A DNA stretch of 54,206 nucleotides from NCBI GenBank assembly GCA_011050085.1, contig DRGL01000017.1:1-54206 (forward strand). Direction: 5' to 3'. The position numbers and the translations under genes were made by a program. Positions 1 through 9,621 of this stretch are shown piece by piece. Under the pieces are notes generated by a model. It worked only from the letters and a program-made list of their open reading frames with translations, did no database searches and had not been told where the DNA came from. The DNA is from Pricia antarctica. GTDB taxonomy: Bacteria; Bacteroidota; Bacteroidia; Flavobacteriales; Flavobacteriaceae. How positions within the stretch are numbered: position 1 is the first letter of the stretch; every line of letters starts with the position of its first letter.

Positions 1-1123
1 GTGTAACATAACCTTGACCGCCATGGTGCGGGGTTACTTTTACGGTAACGCCTTCGGGGGCGATACCTTCAAAATGTGTTTTAAAAAGTTCCGTTATTTC
101 TTTCCAATCTTGATGGGGCACCAAACGCATTGATATTTTGGCATAGGCTTTACTCGGGATTACCGTTTTAGCACCTTCTCCGGTATAACCGCCCCAGATA
201 CCGTTAACATCTAAAGTCGGGCGGATTGAATTCCGTTCGTTTGTAGTATATCCCATTTCGCCATACACCGATGCAATATCCAAAGCTTTTTTATAGCCTT
301 CTAAACTAAAAGGTGCCTTGGCCATTTCGGTACGCTCGGCTTGGCTCAGCTCATCAACCTCATCATAAAATCCAGGAATGCTAATGTGATTGTTTTCGTC
401 ATGAAGCGAAGCGATCATTTTAGTCAGGATATTAATTGGATTCGCGACGGCGCCGCCATAGAGTCCGGAATGTAGGTCGCGGTTTGGTCCGGTAACCTCA
501 ACTTCGACGTAGCTGAGTCCACGTAGTCCCGTAGTAATCGATGGTACATCGTTGGCAATCATGCCCGTGTCGGAAATCAGGATAATATCGTTGGCTAGTT
601 TTTCGCGATTATTTGCTACGAAAAGGGCAAGGTTGCTACTACCTACTTCCTCTTCGCCTTCGATCATAAACTTCACGTTGCAAGGAAGTTGATCGGTGTT
701 AACCATAAGCTCAAAGGCCTTCACATGCATATACATTTGACCTTTATCATCGCAGGCCCCTCTTGCAAAAATGGCGCCCTCAGGATGCAGTTCCGTTTGT
801 CGGATTACCGGTTTAAAGGGTTCGGAATTCCAAAGATTCATTGGGTCTGGAGGTTGAACATCATAGTGGCCATATACCAAAACGGTCGGTAATTTGGGGT
901 CAATTATTTTTTCACCGAACACTATAGGGTAGCCATCAGTTTCGTAAATTTCAACGGTATCGCAACCTGCTTCTTCTAAAGCTGTTCTCACGGCATCTGC
1001 AGTATCCAGCACATCTTGCGAAAAAGCGGAATCGGCACTAACTGAGGGAATTTTGAGCAGTTCAATAAGTTCGTCGAGAAAGCGTTGCTTATTTTCGGAG
1101 ATATACTTTTTAATATTCTGCAT
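1..1123 (-). CDS. M20 family dipeptidase, C-terminus cut off by the window edge
   Basis: Translating the minus strand from the ATG at 1123 gives an open frame running off the left edge (374 codons visible). It starts MQNIKKYISENKQRFLDEL and contains VYGHYDVQPP (metal-binding H-x-D), ARGACDDKGQ (bridging Asp) and IEGEEEVGS (catalytic Glu pair followed by a metal ligand). These are the hallmark motifs of M20/M28-clan di-zinc dipeptidases related to carnosinase. The lid domain follows, with LHSGLYGG. No signal peptide is visible, so it is probably a cytosolic peptide-degrading enzyme. It is host chromosomal, transcribed away from the tRNA, and unrelated to the prophage. Family assignment is strong; exact substrate is unknown. 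Confidence 0.9.
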   Translation of the reverse strand, partial: MQNIKKYISENKQRFLDELIELLKIPSVSADSAFSQDVLDTADAVRTALEEAGCDTVEIYETDGYPIVFGEKIIDPKLPTVLVYGHYDVQPPDPMNLWNSEPFKPVIRQTELHPEGAIFARGACDDKGQMYMHVKAFELMVNTDQLPCNVKFMIEGEEEVGSSNLALFVANNREKLANDIILISDTGMIANDVPSITTGLRGLSYVEVEVTGPNRDLHSGLYGGAVANPINILTKMIASLHDENNHISIPGFYDEVDELSQAERTEMAKAPFSLEGYKKALDIASVYGEMGYTTNERNSIRPTLDVNGIWGGYTGEGAKTVIPSKAYAKISMRLVPHQDWKEITELFKTHFEGIAPEGVTVKVTPHHGGQGYVT

Positions 1124-1225
1124 TAAATGATTTTGTGTTTCTAGAGTTCTTTTTGGTAGAATTTTAAAAATACAAAAAAAAGCACTTTTTAATACTTCAA
1201 AATGTAGAGATTTCATTTTTTGCTC

Positions 1226-1233
1226 TATATTTG
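1226..1233 (+). promoter_or_regulatory. -7 box of the tRNA-Leu promoter
   Basis: TATATTTG matches the Bacteroidota TAnnTTTG -7 element exactly. It lies 25 nt upstream of the tRNA 5' end, a sensible spacing for a short leader. No clear -33 TTTG is seen at 19-21 nt upstream. Confidence 0.6.
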
Positions 1234-1258
1234 CAGTCCGAAATTAAAATATTGAATT

Positions 1259-1340
1259 GCAGGCGTGGTGGAATTGGTAGACACGCTAGATTTAGGATCT
1301 AGTGCCGCAAGGTGTGAGAGTTCGAGTCTCTCCGCCTGTA
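1259..1340 (+). tRNA. tRNA-Leu (anticodon UAG), prophage attachment gene
   Basis: The 82-nt gene folds as a class II tRNA. The acceptor stem GCAGGCG pairs with CGCCTGT (one G-U pair) and the discriminator is A. The anticodon stem CTAGA/TCTAG encloses loop TTTAGGA with anticodon TAG. There is a long variable arm, and the T-arm contains GTTCGAGTC. CCA is not encoded. The last 24 nt belong to the 25-bp repeat found again at 43694, so the 3' end of the present gene is phage-derived and the integration restores the tRNA. Confidence 0.97.
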
Positions 1341-1341
1341 C
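1317..1341 (+). other. attL core (25-bp direct repeat)
   Basis: AGAGTTCGAGTCTCTCCGCC plus five further bases (TGTAC) covers the T-arm and 3' acceptor strand of tRNA-Leu. It recurs without mismatch at 43694-43718. Bases on both sides differ between the two copies, which defines the core. Confidence 0.95.
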
Positions 1342-1347
1342 TTAATG

Positions 1348-1380
1348 AAATCCCGTAACCATTGCGGCTACGGGATTTTA
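1348..1380 (+). terminator. Phage-borne terminator behind the tRNA
   Basis: A 10-bp stem (AAATCCCGTA / TACGGGATTT) with an 11-nt loop ends in a short T run. It lies inside attL on the phage side. It therefore replaces the host tRNA terminator, which integration moved to 43727-43756. Confidence 0.8.
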
Positions 1381-1455
1381 ATTTAAAACCGTGTCATAAA
1401 CACTCCTTTTGATAATTGATTTTTGCACCCGATTTGCTTCGGATGTAAAAAAAAA

Positions 1456-2616
1456 ATGTCAAAACCTCAAAATTTCCTAAGTACCCTATTTATCGACTAT
1501 ATACCCGCCGAGCTCCGAGAGAACCGGACTTGGGAAATTGTCTACTACGTCAAAAATCCGTTTACCGAAGAACTTGAGCGTAAACGCAACCGGGTACGTC
1601 CATTGAAAAACATCACAGAACGGCGTAAAATGGCCAAAAGAATGATTGCGGCCATCAATTCCCGTTTGGAAAAAGGATGGAATCCCTTTTTTCAGAACAA
1701 AGGCACGAAGGAACTTGCCAAGCTTGCCGATGCCGCCCGAATCTTTATATCTAGATCAAAACAGGAACATGATGATGGCAATTTCAGCTACGATACGTTC
1801 AAGACCTATCGTTCACAGATCAACCTTCTAATAGAATACTTGAACATTGTCTTACGGGACCCTGAAATCATGTGCTATAAATTCGACTCCGAATTTGTAG
1901 GTAATTATCTGGATTATGTGAGGTACGAAAAGGGAACTTCAGCACGAACGCGGGACAATTACCTCGGATTTCTGGGAACCTTCTCCAATTTTCTAATATT
2001 GAAAAAATACATCACCGCCAATCCGACCGAACTTTTTGGTAAAATCAACAAAAAGACCAAAAAACGGATTTTGATAGCTCCGAAATTACTTGACTCTATT
2101 TTTGATTATTGGAAGAAGAAGAACGCAGCATATATGACGCTGAGCATGGCCTGCTATTATTGCCTGGTACGTAGAACTGAAATTACAAAGTTAAAAGTGG
2201 GCAACGTGTCGTTGATCAACTCAACTATCTGGATCGATGCTACGGATTCCAAGAACCGTAAATCGAACCACGTTACTATTCCCGATGCATTGCTTCCCGT
2301 TTTGGCCTATCATATCCGGACAGCCAATAATACCGATTATCTATTTTCAACGGATAATTTTAAACCCGGCAAGAACAGACTACACCCGGATAGGATAACA
2401 AAGAACTGGTCCAGTATGCGGCAGGCGATGAAACTGGAGAGTAACATCCACTGGTATTCGCTTAAGGATACGGGAATAACCGACTTGCTCAGGGCGGGGG
2501 TTCCCTTGATTGCGGTTAGGGACCAGGCTAGGCATCACAGCAGTATTCAAACTGACCTTTATACACCGAGGGAGATGCGGCAGGCGAATCAGCATATCAA
2601 ATCCGCAAACATTTAA
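1456..2616 (+). CDS. int: Tyrosine recombinase / phage integrase
   Basis: Catalyses integration and excision at tRNA-Leu. The start at ATG 1456 (MSKPQNFLSTLF) is preferred; an in-frame ATG at 1423 would add 11 residues of an unlikely leader. It has an N-terminal arm-binding region, a SAM-like core-binding domain at about residues 90-190, then the catalytic domain. YCLVRRTEIT gives the first Arg, and the C-terminus RHHSSIQTDLYTPRE holds the nucleophilic Tyr. Box II, normally HxLRH, reads WYSLKDTG here, so His is Tyr and Arg is Lys. I recall similar variants in Bacteroidota phage integrases. It is the only phage gene on the plus strand at this end and ends 4 nt inside the convergent tail gene. 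Confidence 0.93.
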   Translation: MSKPQNFLSTLFIDYIPAELRENRTWEIVYYVKNPFTEELERKRNRVRPLKNITERRKMAKRMIAAINSRLEKGWNPFFQNKGTKELAKLADAARIFISRSKQEHDDGNFSYDTFKTYRSQINLLIEYLNIVLRDPEIMCYKFDSEFVGNYLDYVRYEKGTSARTRDNYLGFLGTFSNFLILKKYITANPTELFGKINKKTKKRILIAPKLLDSIFDYWKKKNAAYMTLSMACYYCLVRRTEITKLKVGNVSLINSTIWIDATDSKNRKSNHVTIPDALLPVLAYHIRTANNTDYLFSTDNFKPGKNRLHPDRITKNWSSMRQAMKLESNIHWYSLKDTGITDLLRAGVPLIAVRDQARHHSSIQTDLYTPREMRQANQHIKSANI

Positions 2617-4391
2617 AAGCTTTCTGCCTCCTGGTCCACTTGCCAGTATTCTTCGCTGACCCTTCTTTTACGTACGGACTTTATCATCTGCTTTTTGTTG
2701 TATTTGAAAATTCCGTTCTTCAAATCGAATTTCTGGGCGACGTGGGCCAAGAACGTATCCTTATATTGCTCGGCGTTCGCCCTAAAGGATAGAAAATAGC
2801 GGTGAAAATTCGTGTAAATATTCGAAAGGTTCAGCGATTTCGCACCGATCGCCTTTTTCAAGAACGGATACCCTGTAACGAGGCCATCGTACATGCCCAC
2901 CAAAATCTTGTCCGGTTCTTCTTCCGGATAAACTCCGGATATAAAATTACCGGAAGCGCCTATCTTAATGGGAAGGAAATCAAATTCTAAATTCTCGATT
3001 TCATTCTGGTTGTAGCCCGCATCCGAATAGACCAGACCGTCTTTATTGACGTATATTGGGTCATCCTCCTCATAGAATATTTTAAAAAGGTTCCGTTTAT
3101 TAAGGGTGCGGCGTTTGCCCGGGTCTTCAAGATTGCTGTGGTCATCGAATATGCGGGTGCGTATCGTATTGTTCAGATAATCGAGATAAACTGCGTTCTC
3201 ATAAAAGGTAACATCCAAAGAAAGCCATTTTTTCAGGGCGTTGAAATATTCCCTAAAGGTCATGTTAGGCACAAAATCGGCCAAACTGTATTCATTGGGG
3301 TAGGTATTGACATCGCCGCCATCTTTGGTAAACTCAAAACTGTTCATTGTGGCGATACTGTTCGCCTGCTCCGATAGCTTAAGGGTGGCCACGACGTCTT
3401 GATAGGTTTCCGATTCGGGTACCAGTATGAAAACGGTCTTGTCAACGGCCAGCGGACTGTTCTCTATGAATATCGAAAAAAGCTCTTCATTGCCCCGTGT
3501 AACCTTCAGATCAAAATATTCGGCCAGGCCCTTCGGGAAGTTGAGCTTTATCTTGAGCCTGAAAAATCCATCGTTGCGAACATCGAATGTCTTTTGGAAC
3601 ACGTTGACATTTTTACCGTTTACGGTCTCCACATCGGTGGCGAAGTAGAACTGGTGAAAGTCGCGGTCGATGGTGTTCGAATAATTCTCGAAGAAGTTCT
3701 TGGGGATGATGACCGCGGACTTGAAAAGGTCATCGTCTACGAACTCTCCCCGTATTTCTTTGCCTTCCATAGCGAAACCGACCCTTAATATTTCGAGTAT
3801 ATAGGGCGCGGGAGACACCACGTTCCTATTATCGGGTACGGTTTCTCCATCTTCCAAATAGGCAGAATTAATGATTACACCGCCCCGGATATAATTGTTT
3901 ACGAAACCTTCGAAGTTCTGGTATTTATCGCGCTGTGCAATTTGCGGGCGGATATACATGGGGAAGCTGTGGCCGACCTCCGGAAACTTCTTGCCGATGA
4001 CATCGTTGAAATGCGCCTTGAAATTTTCATTGGCGCTTATTACGGGAAAGGTCAATTCCGAAAGTTTCTTATCGAAAACGGACAACACTTCGGCACCATA
4101 GAAGAATTGAAGCTCCGCCTTCAGGTCATACACCTCGTTGATGATCATGTAGGCATCATAGAAAATATCGTCAACGAAAATATATCCGTCGATGCGGATT
4201 TTATAGCCCCGGATGTTCTCCAAATTTACCAATCCGAAATTGGATGCTATCTCCTCATCGATATCCATTTGAATGGGGAAGGTGAAACTCTTCTGGGTCT
4301 CGGCATAGAAAATATCGGATGTCTCGTTAAATGTAAGGCCGTAACTGGTCAGGTCAATCTGCCAATCATCGAAGGCCTGAAAAATAATCAT
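2613..4391 (-). CDS. Phage tail tip / baseplate-like structural protein (592 aa)
   Basis: A large soluble protein with no signal peptide. It starts MIIFQAFDDWQIDLTSYGL and is rich in beta-prone, aromatic sequence. It follows the tape measure and BACON-protein genes and overlaps the latter by ATGA (4 nt), so it is the last gene of the late transcript. Position after the tape measure, plus size, suggests a tail-tip hub or distal-tail protein. I recognise no enzymatic motif. The ORF ends 4 nt inside the convergent integrase gene. Confidence 0.7.
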   Translation of the reverse strand: MIIFQAFDDWQIDLTSYGLTFNETSDIFYAETQKSFTFPIQMDIDEEIASNFGLVNLENIRGYKIRIDGYIFVDDIFYDAYMIINEVYDLKAELQFFYGAEVLSVFDKKLSELTFPVISANENFKAHFNDVIGKKFPEVGHSFPMYIRPQIAQRDKYQNFEGFVNNYIRGGVIINSAYLEDGETVPDNRNVVSPAPYILEILRVGFAMEGKEIRGEFVDDDLFKSAVIIPKNFFENYSNTIDRDFHQFYFATDVETVNGKNVNVFQKTFDVRNDGFFRLKIKLNFPKGLAEYFDLKVTRGNEELFSIFIENSPLAVDKTVFILVPESETYQDVVATLKLSEQANSIATMNSFEFTKDGGDVNTYPNEYSLADFVPNMTFREYFNALKKWLSLDVTFYENAVYLDYLNNTIRTRIFDDHSNLEDPGKRRTLNKRNLFKIFYEEDDPIYVNKDGLVYSDAGYNQNEIENLEFDFLPIKIGASGNFISGVYPEEEPDKILVGMYDGLVTGYPFLKKAIGAKSLNLSNIYTNFHRYFLSFRANAEQYKDTFLAHVAQKFDLKNGIFKYNKKQMIKSVRKRRVSEEYWQVDQEAESF

Positions 4392-6286
4392 ACGATTGCC
4401 CTTTTAAATTGTAGCCGGTAGGCATTGATGTGTTTTCGTGTTTCGTAGACTTCGAACGTCTTTGTCATTAAGATAACTTCTATGCGTTCGCCCCGTACGT
4501 ACAAAAAGAACCGTTTTGCGTTGAGCAGCTTGGCGAGCCAATCGAGTTCTGCCTGCGATGAGATGAAACCGGTATGCAGTTCATATTCCCCATCGCGGTC
4601 GGCCTCGATGATTCGGCTCACTTTTTTACCGTCTACGGATTTCGTACTGATGGTCTGGGATACTTTGGACGTGTCGTTCAGGAATCCCCTGGTCTCGAAA
4701 AGTTCGTAAGCGCCCCATTCGTTCTGAAAGGCGATGGTACACAGTTCGGTGTAATCGTTGTTGATGACCACCTTCATGGCCTGATTGCCGAACACGATAT
4801 CGAGTTCGTCTCCGCTCTCAAGGTCATAATCGGATAGTGCAATGGTGGCGGTATATAGATATAGTCCGTTAGGCAATGCCCCGTTGATGGTCGTGGTAAC
4901 GGCACCGGTAATCTTGATATCATCCGGAGCTTCGAAGGCAACGGTCGTAATCTGTACATATGCCTTGGAAGAAACGAATATCTGATAGGGTACGTACGAA
5001 GCCCGGCCCGCGACTTTCGGGGTGGTACCTTTTAGGAAATTCACGTTCGCATACGTACCGAAATTAACGGTAACGCCCGTAAACCTATCCTCTTCAAAGG
5101 CATCGATATCCAAAACTATAGGGCGAGCGGGGTTTGTGATGCCACTGGCCAGCACTTCGGGCGGTTCTGCGGATTTAATAAGATAGTTGGCCTCAAGCCC
5201 AACGACCGCTTTTGCCACTCCCTTAAAATAGGGTTGCGATAAAGGGAAGTTCTTGGTCTCGTTTTCTGAGGATGCCTCGATCTGGAGCAATAAAAATGAA
5301 TTGTCCTTTATATTGGATGCAATAATCTGGTTACGGTCATTGGCATAATATAGGCCTCCGTTCTGGAGTCCCTGAAGGGCGAATTCGATTACCCGTAACA
5401 AGACATATGCCTTTTTGATGATACCGTTGGCGGTGACAGTCACCGTAGCCTGATGGATTCCGGTAGGCAGGCCCGGAGAATTTACGGACAGAAGAATCTC
5501 ATTGACTCCCGATGTGCCACTGAGAGCGCCCAACTGTAGCCAATTTTCAGAGACAGCAGCATCCCAATTACTGCCCGTGTCGATGATCAGGCGTTTTTGG
5601 CTCGGATTGGCAACGCCCACTTGTGACAGGAATTCAAGGTTCTGCGGATTGACGTACAGATACTCCTGTGTTGTGACTGCCCCGCTGACGGTAAGCGATA
5701 CCGTAATCTTTTCGGTAAAACTGCCATCTTTCACCGTAACGGTTGCCGAATAGTTTCCACTGGCCAAGGTTACCGGGTCGACACCGATCTTGATCGCGGC
5801 ATTTTGCGAACCGTTGACCGTAGATACCGTGACCCACGATTCCGATTTGGTGATGGCCCAGCTGTTCTCAGATACGATGTTGACCGTTTTCTGTGCCGGT
5901 ACCGCCTCTGCGGTATTAAAAACGAAGCTTAGAACCGATGGGGTGAGCACGAGCCTTTTAGTGGCCTGTATATTGATGGTCACCGCGTATGCGGGCGGTA
6001 ACCGGTCAACGAATTCGTTGCCCTGGTTGAAGCCGACCGCTTCGAAGAACAAAGTGGCCGAATAGCTGCCCGCCTTTAGGGTGTCGGCGGCATCGGTCAC
6101 CTCGAGATAAAAACGGGCATCTGTACCGTTGACGCTCGGGTTGAGCAGCTTGAGCCATGACGGCATGCCCTTTACCCGTATCAAACTGGTACCGGGGGGC
6201 ACGTTGTTCGTCACCAATTGTGCAGGGGCAATGGCCTGAAACTGTTTATAGTTGATATTTAAAGGTGGCGATGGCGTGAAGGGCAT
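4388..6286 (-). CDS. BACON-domain phage tail protein (632 aa)
   Basis: An N-terminal region (about residues 1-110) is followed by two BACON/Ig-like repeats with conserved Trp: NSWAITKSESWVTVSTVNGS near residue 140 and NWDAAVSENWLQLGALSGTS near residue 240. BACON domains in gut and marine Bacteroidota and their phages are associated with glycan or mucin binding. The C-terminal third (YELFETRGFLND ... VILMTKTFEVYETR) looks like a tail attachment part. It sits between the tape measure (2-nt gap) and the tail-tip gene (ATGA overlap). It is probably a distal tail or receptor-adhesion subunit; that role is inferred. Confidence 0.8.
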   Translation of the reverse strand: MPFTPSPPLNINYKQFQAIAPAQLVTNNVPPGTSLIRVKGMPSWLKLLNPSVNGTDARFYLEVTDAADTLKAGSYSATLFFEAVGFNQGNEFVDRLPPAYAVTINIQATKRLVLTPSVLSFVFNTAEAVPAQKTVNIVSENSWAITKSESWVTVSTVNGSQNAAIKIGVDPVTLASGNYSATVTVKDGSFTEKITVSLTVSGAVTTQEYLYVNPQNLEFLSQVGVANPSQKRLIIDTGSNWDAAVSENWLQLGALSGTSGVNEILLSVNSPGLPTGIHQATVTVTANGIIKKAYVLLRVIEFALQGLQNGGLYYANDRNQIIASNIKDNSFLLLQIEASSENETKNFPLSQPYFKGVAKAVVGLEANYLIKSAEPPEVLASGITNPARPIVLDIDAFEEDRFTGVTVNFGTYANVNFLKGTTPKVAGRASYVPYQIFVSSKAYVQITTVAFEAPDDIKITGAVTTTINGALPNGLYLYTATIALSDYDLESGDELDIVFGNQAMKVVINNDYTELCTIAFQNEWGAYELFETRGFLNDTSKVSQTISTKSVDGKKVSRIIEADRDGEYELHTGFISSQAELDWLAKLLNAKRFFLYVRGERIEVILMTKTFEVYETRKHINAYRLQFKRAIV

Positions 6287-6288
6287 AG

Positions 6289-9141
6289 TTAGTTTCCTTT
6301 AGATTCGTTGATGGTATCATCTAGCTTTTGGGCCAGTTCGCGGCGGTCGATTTCAGATTGTAAAGTGTAATTGATAAATATGCCGCCATCAAGTTGACGT
6401 TTAAGTTTATCAAGCAACTCGTACATTTTTGATAGTAGACCGGAATCGGTTGAATCGGGCATAATATCCGAACCTGACGCATCACCTCCCTCGGCAAAGG
6501 ATGAATCGTTGCCGGTACGTTTTGCCTCTAGGTACTGGAGTATTCTAGGAACGCCAGGCATTCTACGCACATATTTCGGAACAACATATTCATCTTCTTC
6601 AACTACCCCACGGATAAAACCGCCTGAATTACTACCGAGGCCGATGTTACCCACTCCGGTATCGCCCCCACGTGCGTATGATGGTGGAACGACTTTATTG
6701 GCTTCGTTCTTCGCTTTTTTAACGGATGAAATAATACCGATCGCCTGAGCGGCAAATAAGAGAAGTAATGGTATCGCTGCGGGAAATCCTGCGGAAGCTG
6801 TTTTGGCGGTACCTTGGGCAATGGACAAAGAAGCATCGGCAGCTGCCATCGAAGCCTTGGTCTTCAACTTACTTAGCTCGATAAGTGTTTCTTTGGCGGC
6901 AATTATCTGTTTGGCCACCAATAAGGCCTTACCAACTTTTGTCTCTGAACCTGCAAGTTCAATAACACCGCTAATAATTTGGTCCCGCAGCTGAGCCCTT
7001 AGACGAAGGCGTTCTTCTTTGGCCTCTTCTTCTTGCTCAGTCAGTTTATCTAGATGCTCTTTTTCCGCCTTCTCCTTTTCACTTCTAAATTTGTCATCAA
7101 TGGCCGCGAGTTCGACATATTTGGCATCCGCCAAATCGGATAAAAGGGTAGCTTCACCCTCTGCCTGCTCCTTCAGCTTCTCGTATTTGAGCTCAAGCTC
7201 CAGTTCTTCTTTTAACTGAGCGGCCTCCGCTTCATCGAGTCCCTCGATTTGCTTGAGTATTTTCTGCTCCTCATCGAAGGTCTTCAGAAATTCCGCTAGT
7301 TTTTTCCTTGATTCCAGTATCCGACGGTCTTCGGCAGTGAGGCCGTCTTCATCTTCTTTTTTATCCTTCTTTTTTTCTGGATCTTCATTTCCGGTACCAG
7401 TGCCCTCGTTGACCTTAACGGGCACCCACTTTCCACCCTTAAAAATATATTTTATGCCATTTTCAAACTTGGTATCGCCCTCTTGCGGACCATTATCCAC
7501 TGGTGTGTTCACCGTTTCGGGCAGTTTGAAGGTCTTTCGCTCAAGTTTATTGTTGCCCGCAAATGCGTTCTTGATTTCTTCTACATCTGACTTGGCGGCA
7601 TTCTTTATATCCTTTAGCGCATCTACACCGGAAACAACGGCTTTGCGCATGCCCTGGGCAATCTTGTCGGTATCCAAAGTGAAGACGCCTTCAATAACGT
7701 CGCCCAGACCGCTGAAGGCATTTTTGGCATTATCTATAAGAATACCGATTATCTTAAAAGGTACTGTCGCGATATCACCTAGACCGGCAAGAATTGCAGA
7801 AAACGTACCGCTCTCATTGTTCAGGTCGACAAAGTAATTGTACACGTCGACACTTACTTTTAAGAGGTTTATCAAAACTTCCGTCACGAACAATTTTCCC
7901 TTATCTACCAAAAGGCCGAAACCCTGGTCACCAGTGGAGAAAATAGAAGAGAGTACCGAATCAAGTTCTTTATTCAGGTTGATCTGCTGTTGAAGAATGG
8001 CCTCGCTTTCAGAAAGTTCACGTTGGTTCTCTACTATAGCCTGATTGTAGGCATCGAATATCTTTAGTGCACCGCCCGCATCTTCACCAGCGCCCTTAAA
8101 TAGATCGGCAGTCAGCTGTGCGTTCTGTTGTACGTTGATGTTCGCCTTGTCGGCCTCTATGGCAATGGCCTCTAGAGCTTCCTTCGAGGTAATCTCGCCC
8201 GTTTTGACCTTTTCCAGTATTTCATCGGTGAAGGGGGCCCCGAAAGCATTCACCAATGCATCACGGGTCGTTTTGGTCTGCTCTTTTATGGCAAGATCGA
8301 ACTCCTTAAGCGCGTCGGGCAGTTTATCGGAATATATGCCGAGATCGTAACCGGTCGATATTATACGAGCGAATTCCTCCGCTGAAAATCCGGCCTGTTT
8401 AAAGAAAGTCGGGTATTCATTAAGGCTTTGGAAAAACTCACTGTTATTTTTTTGGCCTCGTACCAACTGGTTTTCCAAAACATCGAAGGCCTCTTCGAAC
8501 GTTATGCCAAACTGTTGGGCCAGACTGTTTGCGGTGAGTAGGGTCTCCTTAAAATCGAGGTCGAACGTATCGGCAAGGGCCTCGCCACGAATGCGCGCCT
8601 GATTGGCGGCTTCCCCGGTCTGGCCCGTAATCTGTTGTGTAAGGCGCAAGGCCTCGACAATCTGGGAATTGTAGTCGAACCATGCCTTTGCCGCCACACC
8701 GATGCCGACCAATGCCGTAATGGCGATACCTATAGGAGTGGCTATAAATGCCAATGCCGCTTTGGTAGCGCCCTTTATACCGTTCTTGACACCGTTGAAA
8801 CCTTCTTTTACCTGAAGGATATCGCCGTTCTTGTACCCCTGGATCATTTGGGAAAAGCTGCCGGTAAAATCGGACAGGGCCTTTTCGGAATCGGACACCC
8901 CCGCAGCGGTCAACTTGACATCTTCACGGAATGTTTTTTGAGCCTTTCGCGCTTGATCGTACTCAAGTTCGAGCTTGGCAACTTCTTCGTTATATTTCTT
9001 GAATTTGTCAGTACCCTCAATTTCGCGGTTGGCGAGGGTTCGGAATTTGGCAAGGTTCTTACGGAGATTGGTAATGGTGGCGTCGACCTCTTCGCCGTTC
9101 ACGAAAATCTTTAACCGCCTGGTAATCGCTTTATCGGCCAT
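6289..9141 (-). CDS. Tail tape measure protein (950 aa)
   Basis: Sets tail length and is injected with the DNA. The N-terminus is coiled-coil rich, followed by a hydrophobic segment near residues 130-155 (AFIATPIGIAITALVGIG). A central alpha-helical region follows, then a highly charged coiled coil at about 590-740 (EEEAKEERLRLRAQLRDQ). A second hydrophobic patch (FPAAIPLLLLFAAQAIGI) precedes a Gly/Ser-rich tail (YARGGDTGVGNIGLGS). Size, architecture and position are classic for a siphophage tape measure. Its start lies 45 nt downstream of a copy of the late promoter element at 9187-9196, so it probably heads its own transcript with the two tail genes after it. Confidence 0.92.
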   Translation of the reverse strand: MADKAITRRLKIFVNGEEVDATITNLRKNLAKFRTLANREIEGTDKFKKYNEEVAKLELEYDQARKAQKTFREDVKLTAAGVSDSEKALSDFTGSFSQMIQGYKNGDILQVKEGFNGVKNGIKGATKAALAFIATPIGIAITALVGIGVAAKAWFDYNSQIVEALRLTQQITGQTGEAANQARIRGEALADTFDLDFKETLLTANSLAQQFGITFEEAFDVLENQLVRGQKNNSEFFQSLNEYPTFFKQAGFSAEEFARIISTGYDLGIYSDKLPDALKEFDLAIKEQTKTTRDALVNAFGAPFTDEILEKVKTGEITSKEALEAIAIEADKANINVQQNAQLTADLFKGAGEDAGGALKIFDAYNQAIVENQRELSESEAILQQQINLNKELDSVLSSIFSTGDQGFGLLVDKGKLFVTEVLINLLKVSVDVYNYFVDLNNESGTFSAILAGLGDIATVPFKIIGILIDNAKNAFSGLGDVIEGVFTLDTDKIAQGMRKAVVSGVDALKDIKNAAKSDVEEIKNAFAGNNKLERKTFKLPETVNTPVDNGPQEGDTKFENGIKYIFKGGKWVPVKVNEGTGTGNEDPEKKKDKKEDEDGLTAEDRRILESRKKLAEFLKTFDEEQKILKQIEGLDEAEAAQLKEELELELKYEKLKEQAEGEATLLSDLADAKYVELAAIDDKFRSEKEKAEKEHLDKLTEQEEEAKEERLRLRAQLRDQIISGVIELAGSETKVGKALLVAKQIIAAKETLIELSKLKTKASMAAADASLSIAQGTAKTASAGFPAAIPLLLLFAAQAIGIISSVKKAKNEANKVVPPSYARGGDTGVGNIGLGSNSGGFIRGVVEEDEYVVPKYVRRMPGVPRILQYLEAKRTGNDSSFAEGGDASGSDIMPDSTDSGLLSKMYELLDKLKRQLDGGIFINYTLQSEIDRRELAQKLDDTINESKGN

Positions 9142-9186
9142 GTCGCCCTTTGAATTTTACGCAAAGTGGGCGAATTCGACCACTTT

Positions 9187-9196
9187 AAAAAGGACA
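9187..9196 (-). promoter_or_regulatory. Late promoter element, copy 1 (tape measure unit)
   Basis: Read on the minus strand this is TGTCCTTTTT. It begins 8 nt after the stop of the upstream gene and 45 nt before the tape-measure ATG. About 18 nt downstream is CCACTTTG, a degenerate -7 box. An AAAGTGG/CCACTTT inverted repeat lies in the spacer. Confidence 0.6.
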
Positions 9197-9204
9197 CTTC
9201 AATT

Positions 9205-9621
9205 TTATTTGACCCGCTCATCGGAGAGCAACTTTACCATATTGCTCAATCTTGTGGTGATACGTTCGCCCCTTATATCGGCTATCTCATCGGCCAGTTG
9301 CTCCAGGGCTCTTGATGATTTATCAAAAAGAAGGTCGAAATGGCTCAGGGGCTTCAAGGTCATGCGTACCCCGTTAGATTTAATGCCCTCGAAACCATAG
9401 TGCTGTATGAAGGTGGCGGTACTAGCATTTATGGTAATGGCATCGAGCTCGCCAGCTTTCATGGTGGCCGTAGCCCCCGCAATGCGTAAAAGTGTACCCG
9501 AGCGTTTTACGGTACTTGTGGCCAATATGGCCTTGAAGTTCCGACGTATGGTTCGAGCGGCCTTTTGACCGGCCTTTTTTTCTTCGCCAAGTATGTCGCG
9601 GTCGAGAATGGAGTCTATCAT
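9205..9621 (-). CDS. Unrecognised phage protein upstream of tape measure (138 aa)
   Basis: A basic, helical protein starting MIDSILDRDILGEEKKAGQ, without membrane segments or known motifs. It lies between a 59-aa gene (4-nt overlap) and the tape measure. That position would fit a tail-assembly or tail-completion protein, but I see no family signature. The next gene starts after a late promoter element, so this is the last gene of the fibre/small-membrane-gene transcript. Confidence 0.7.
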   Translation of the reverse strand: MIDSILDRDILGEEKKAGQKAARTIRRNFKAILATSTVKRSGTLLRIAGATATMKAGELDAITINASTATFIQHYGFEGIKSNGVRMTLKPLSHFDLLFDKSSRALEQLADEIADIRGERITTRLSNMVKLLSDERVK

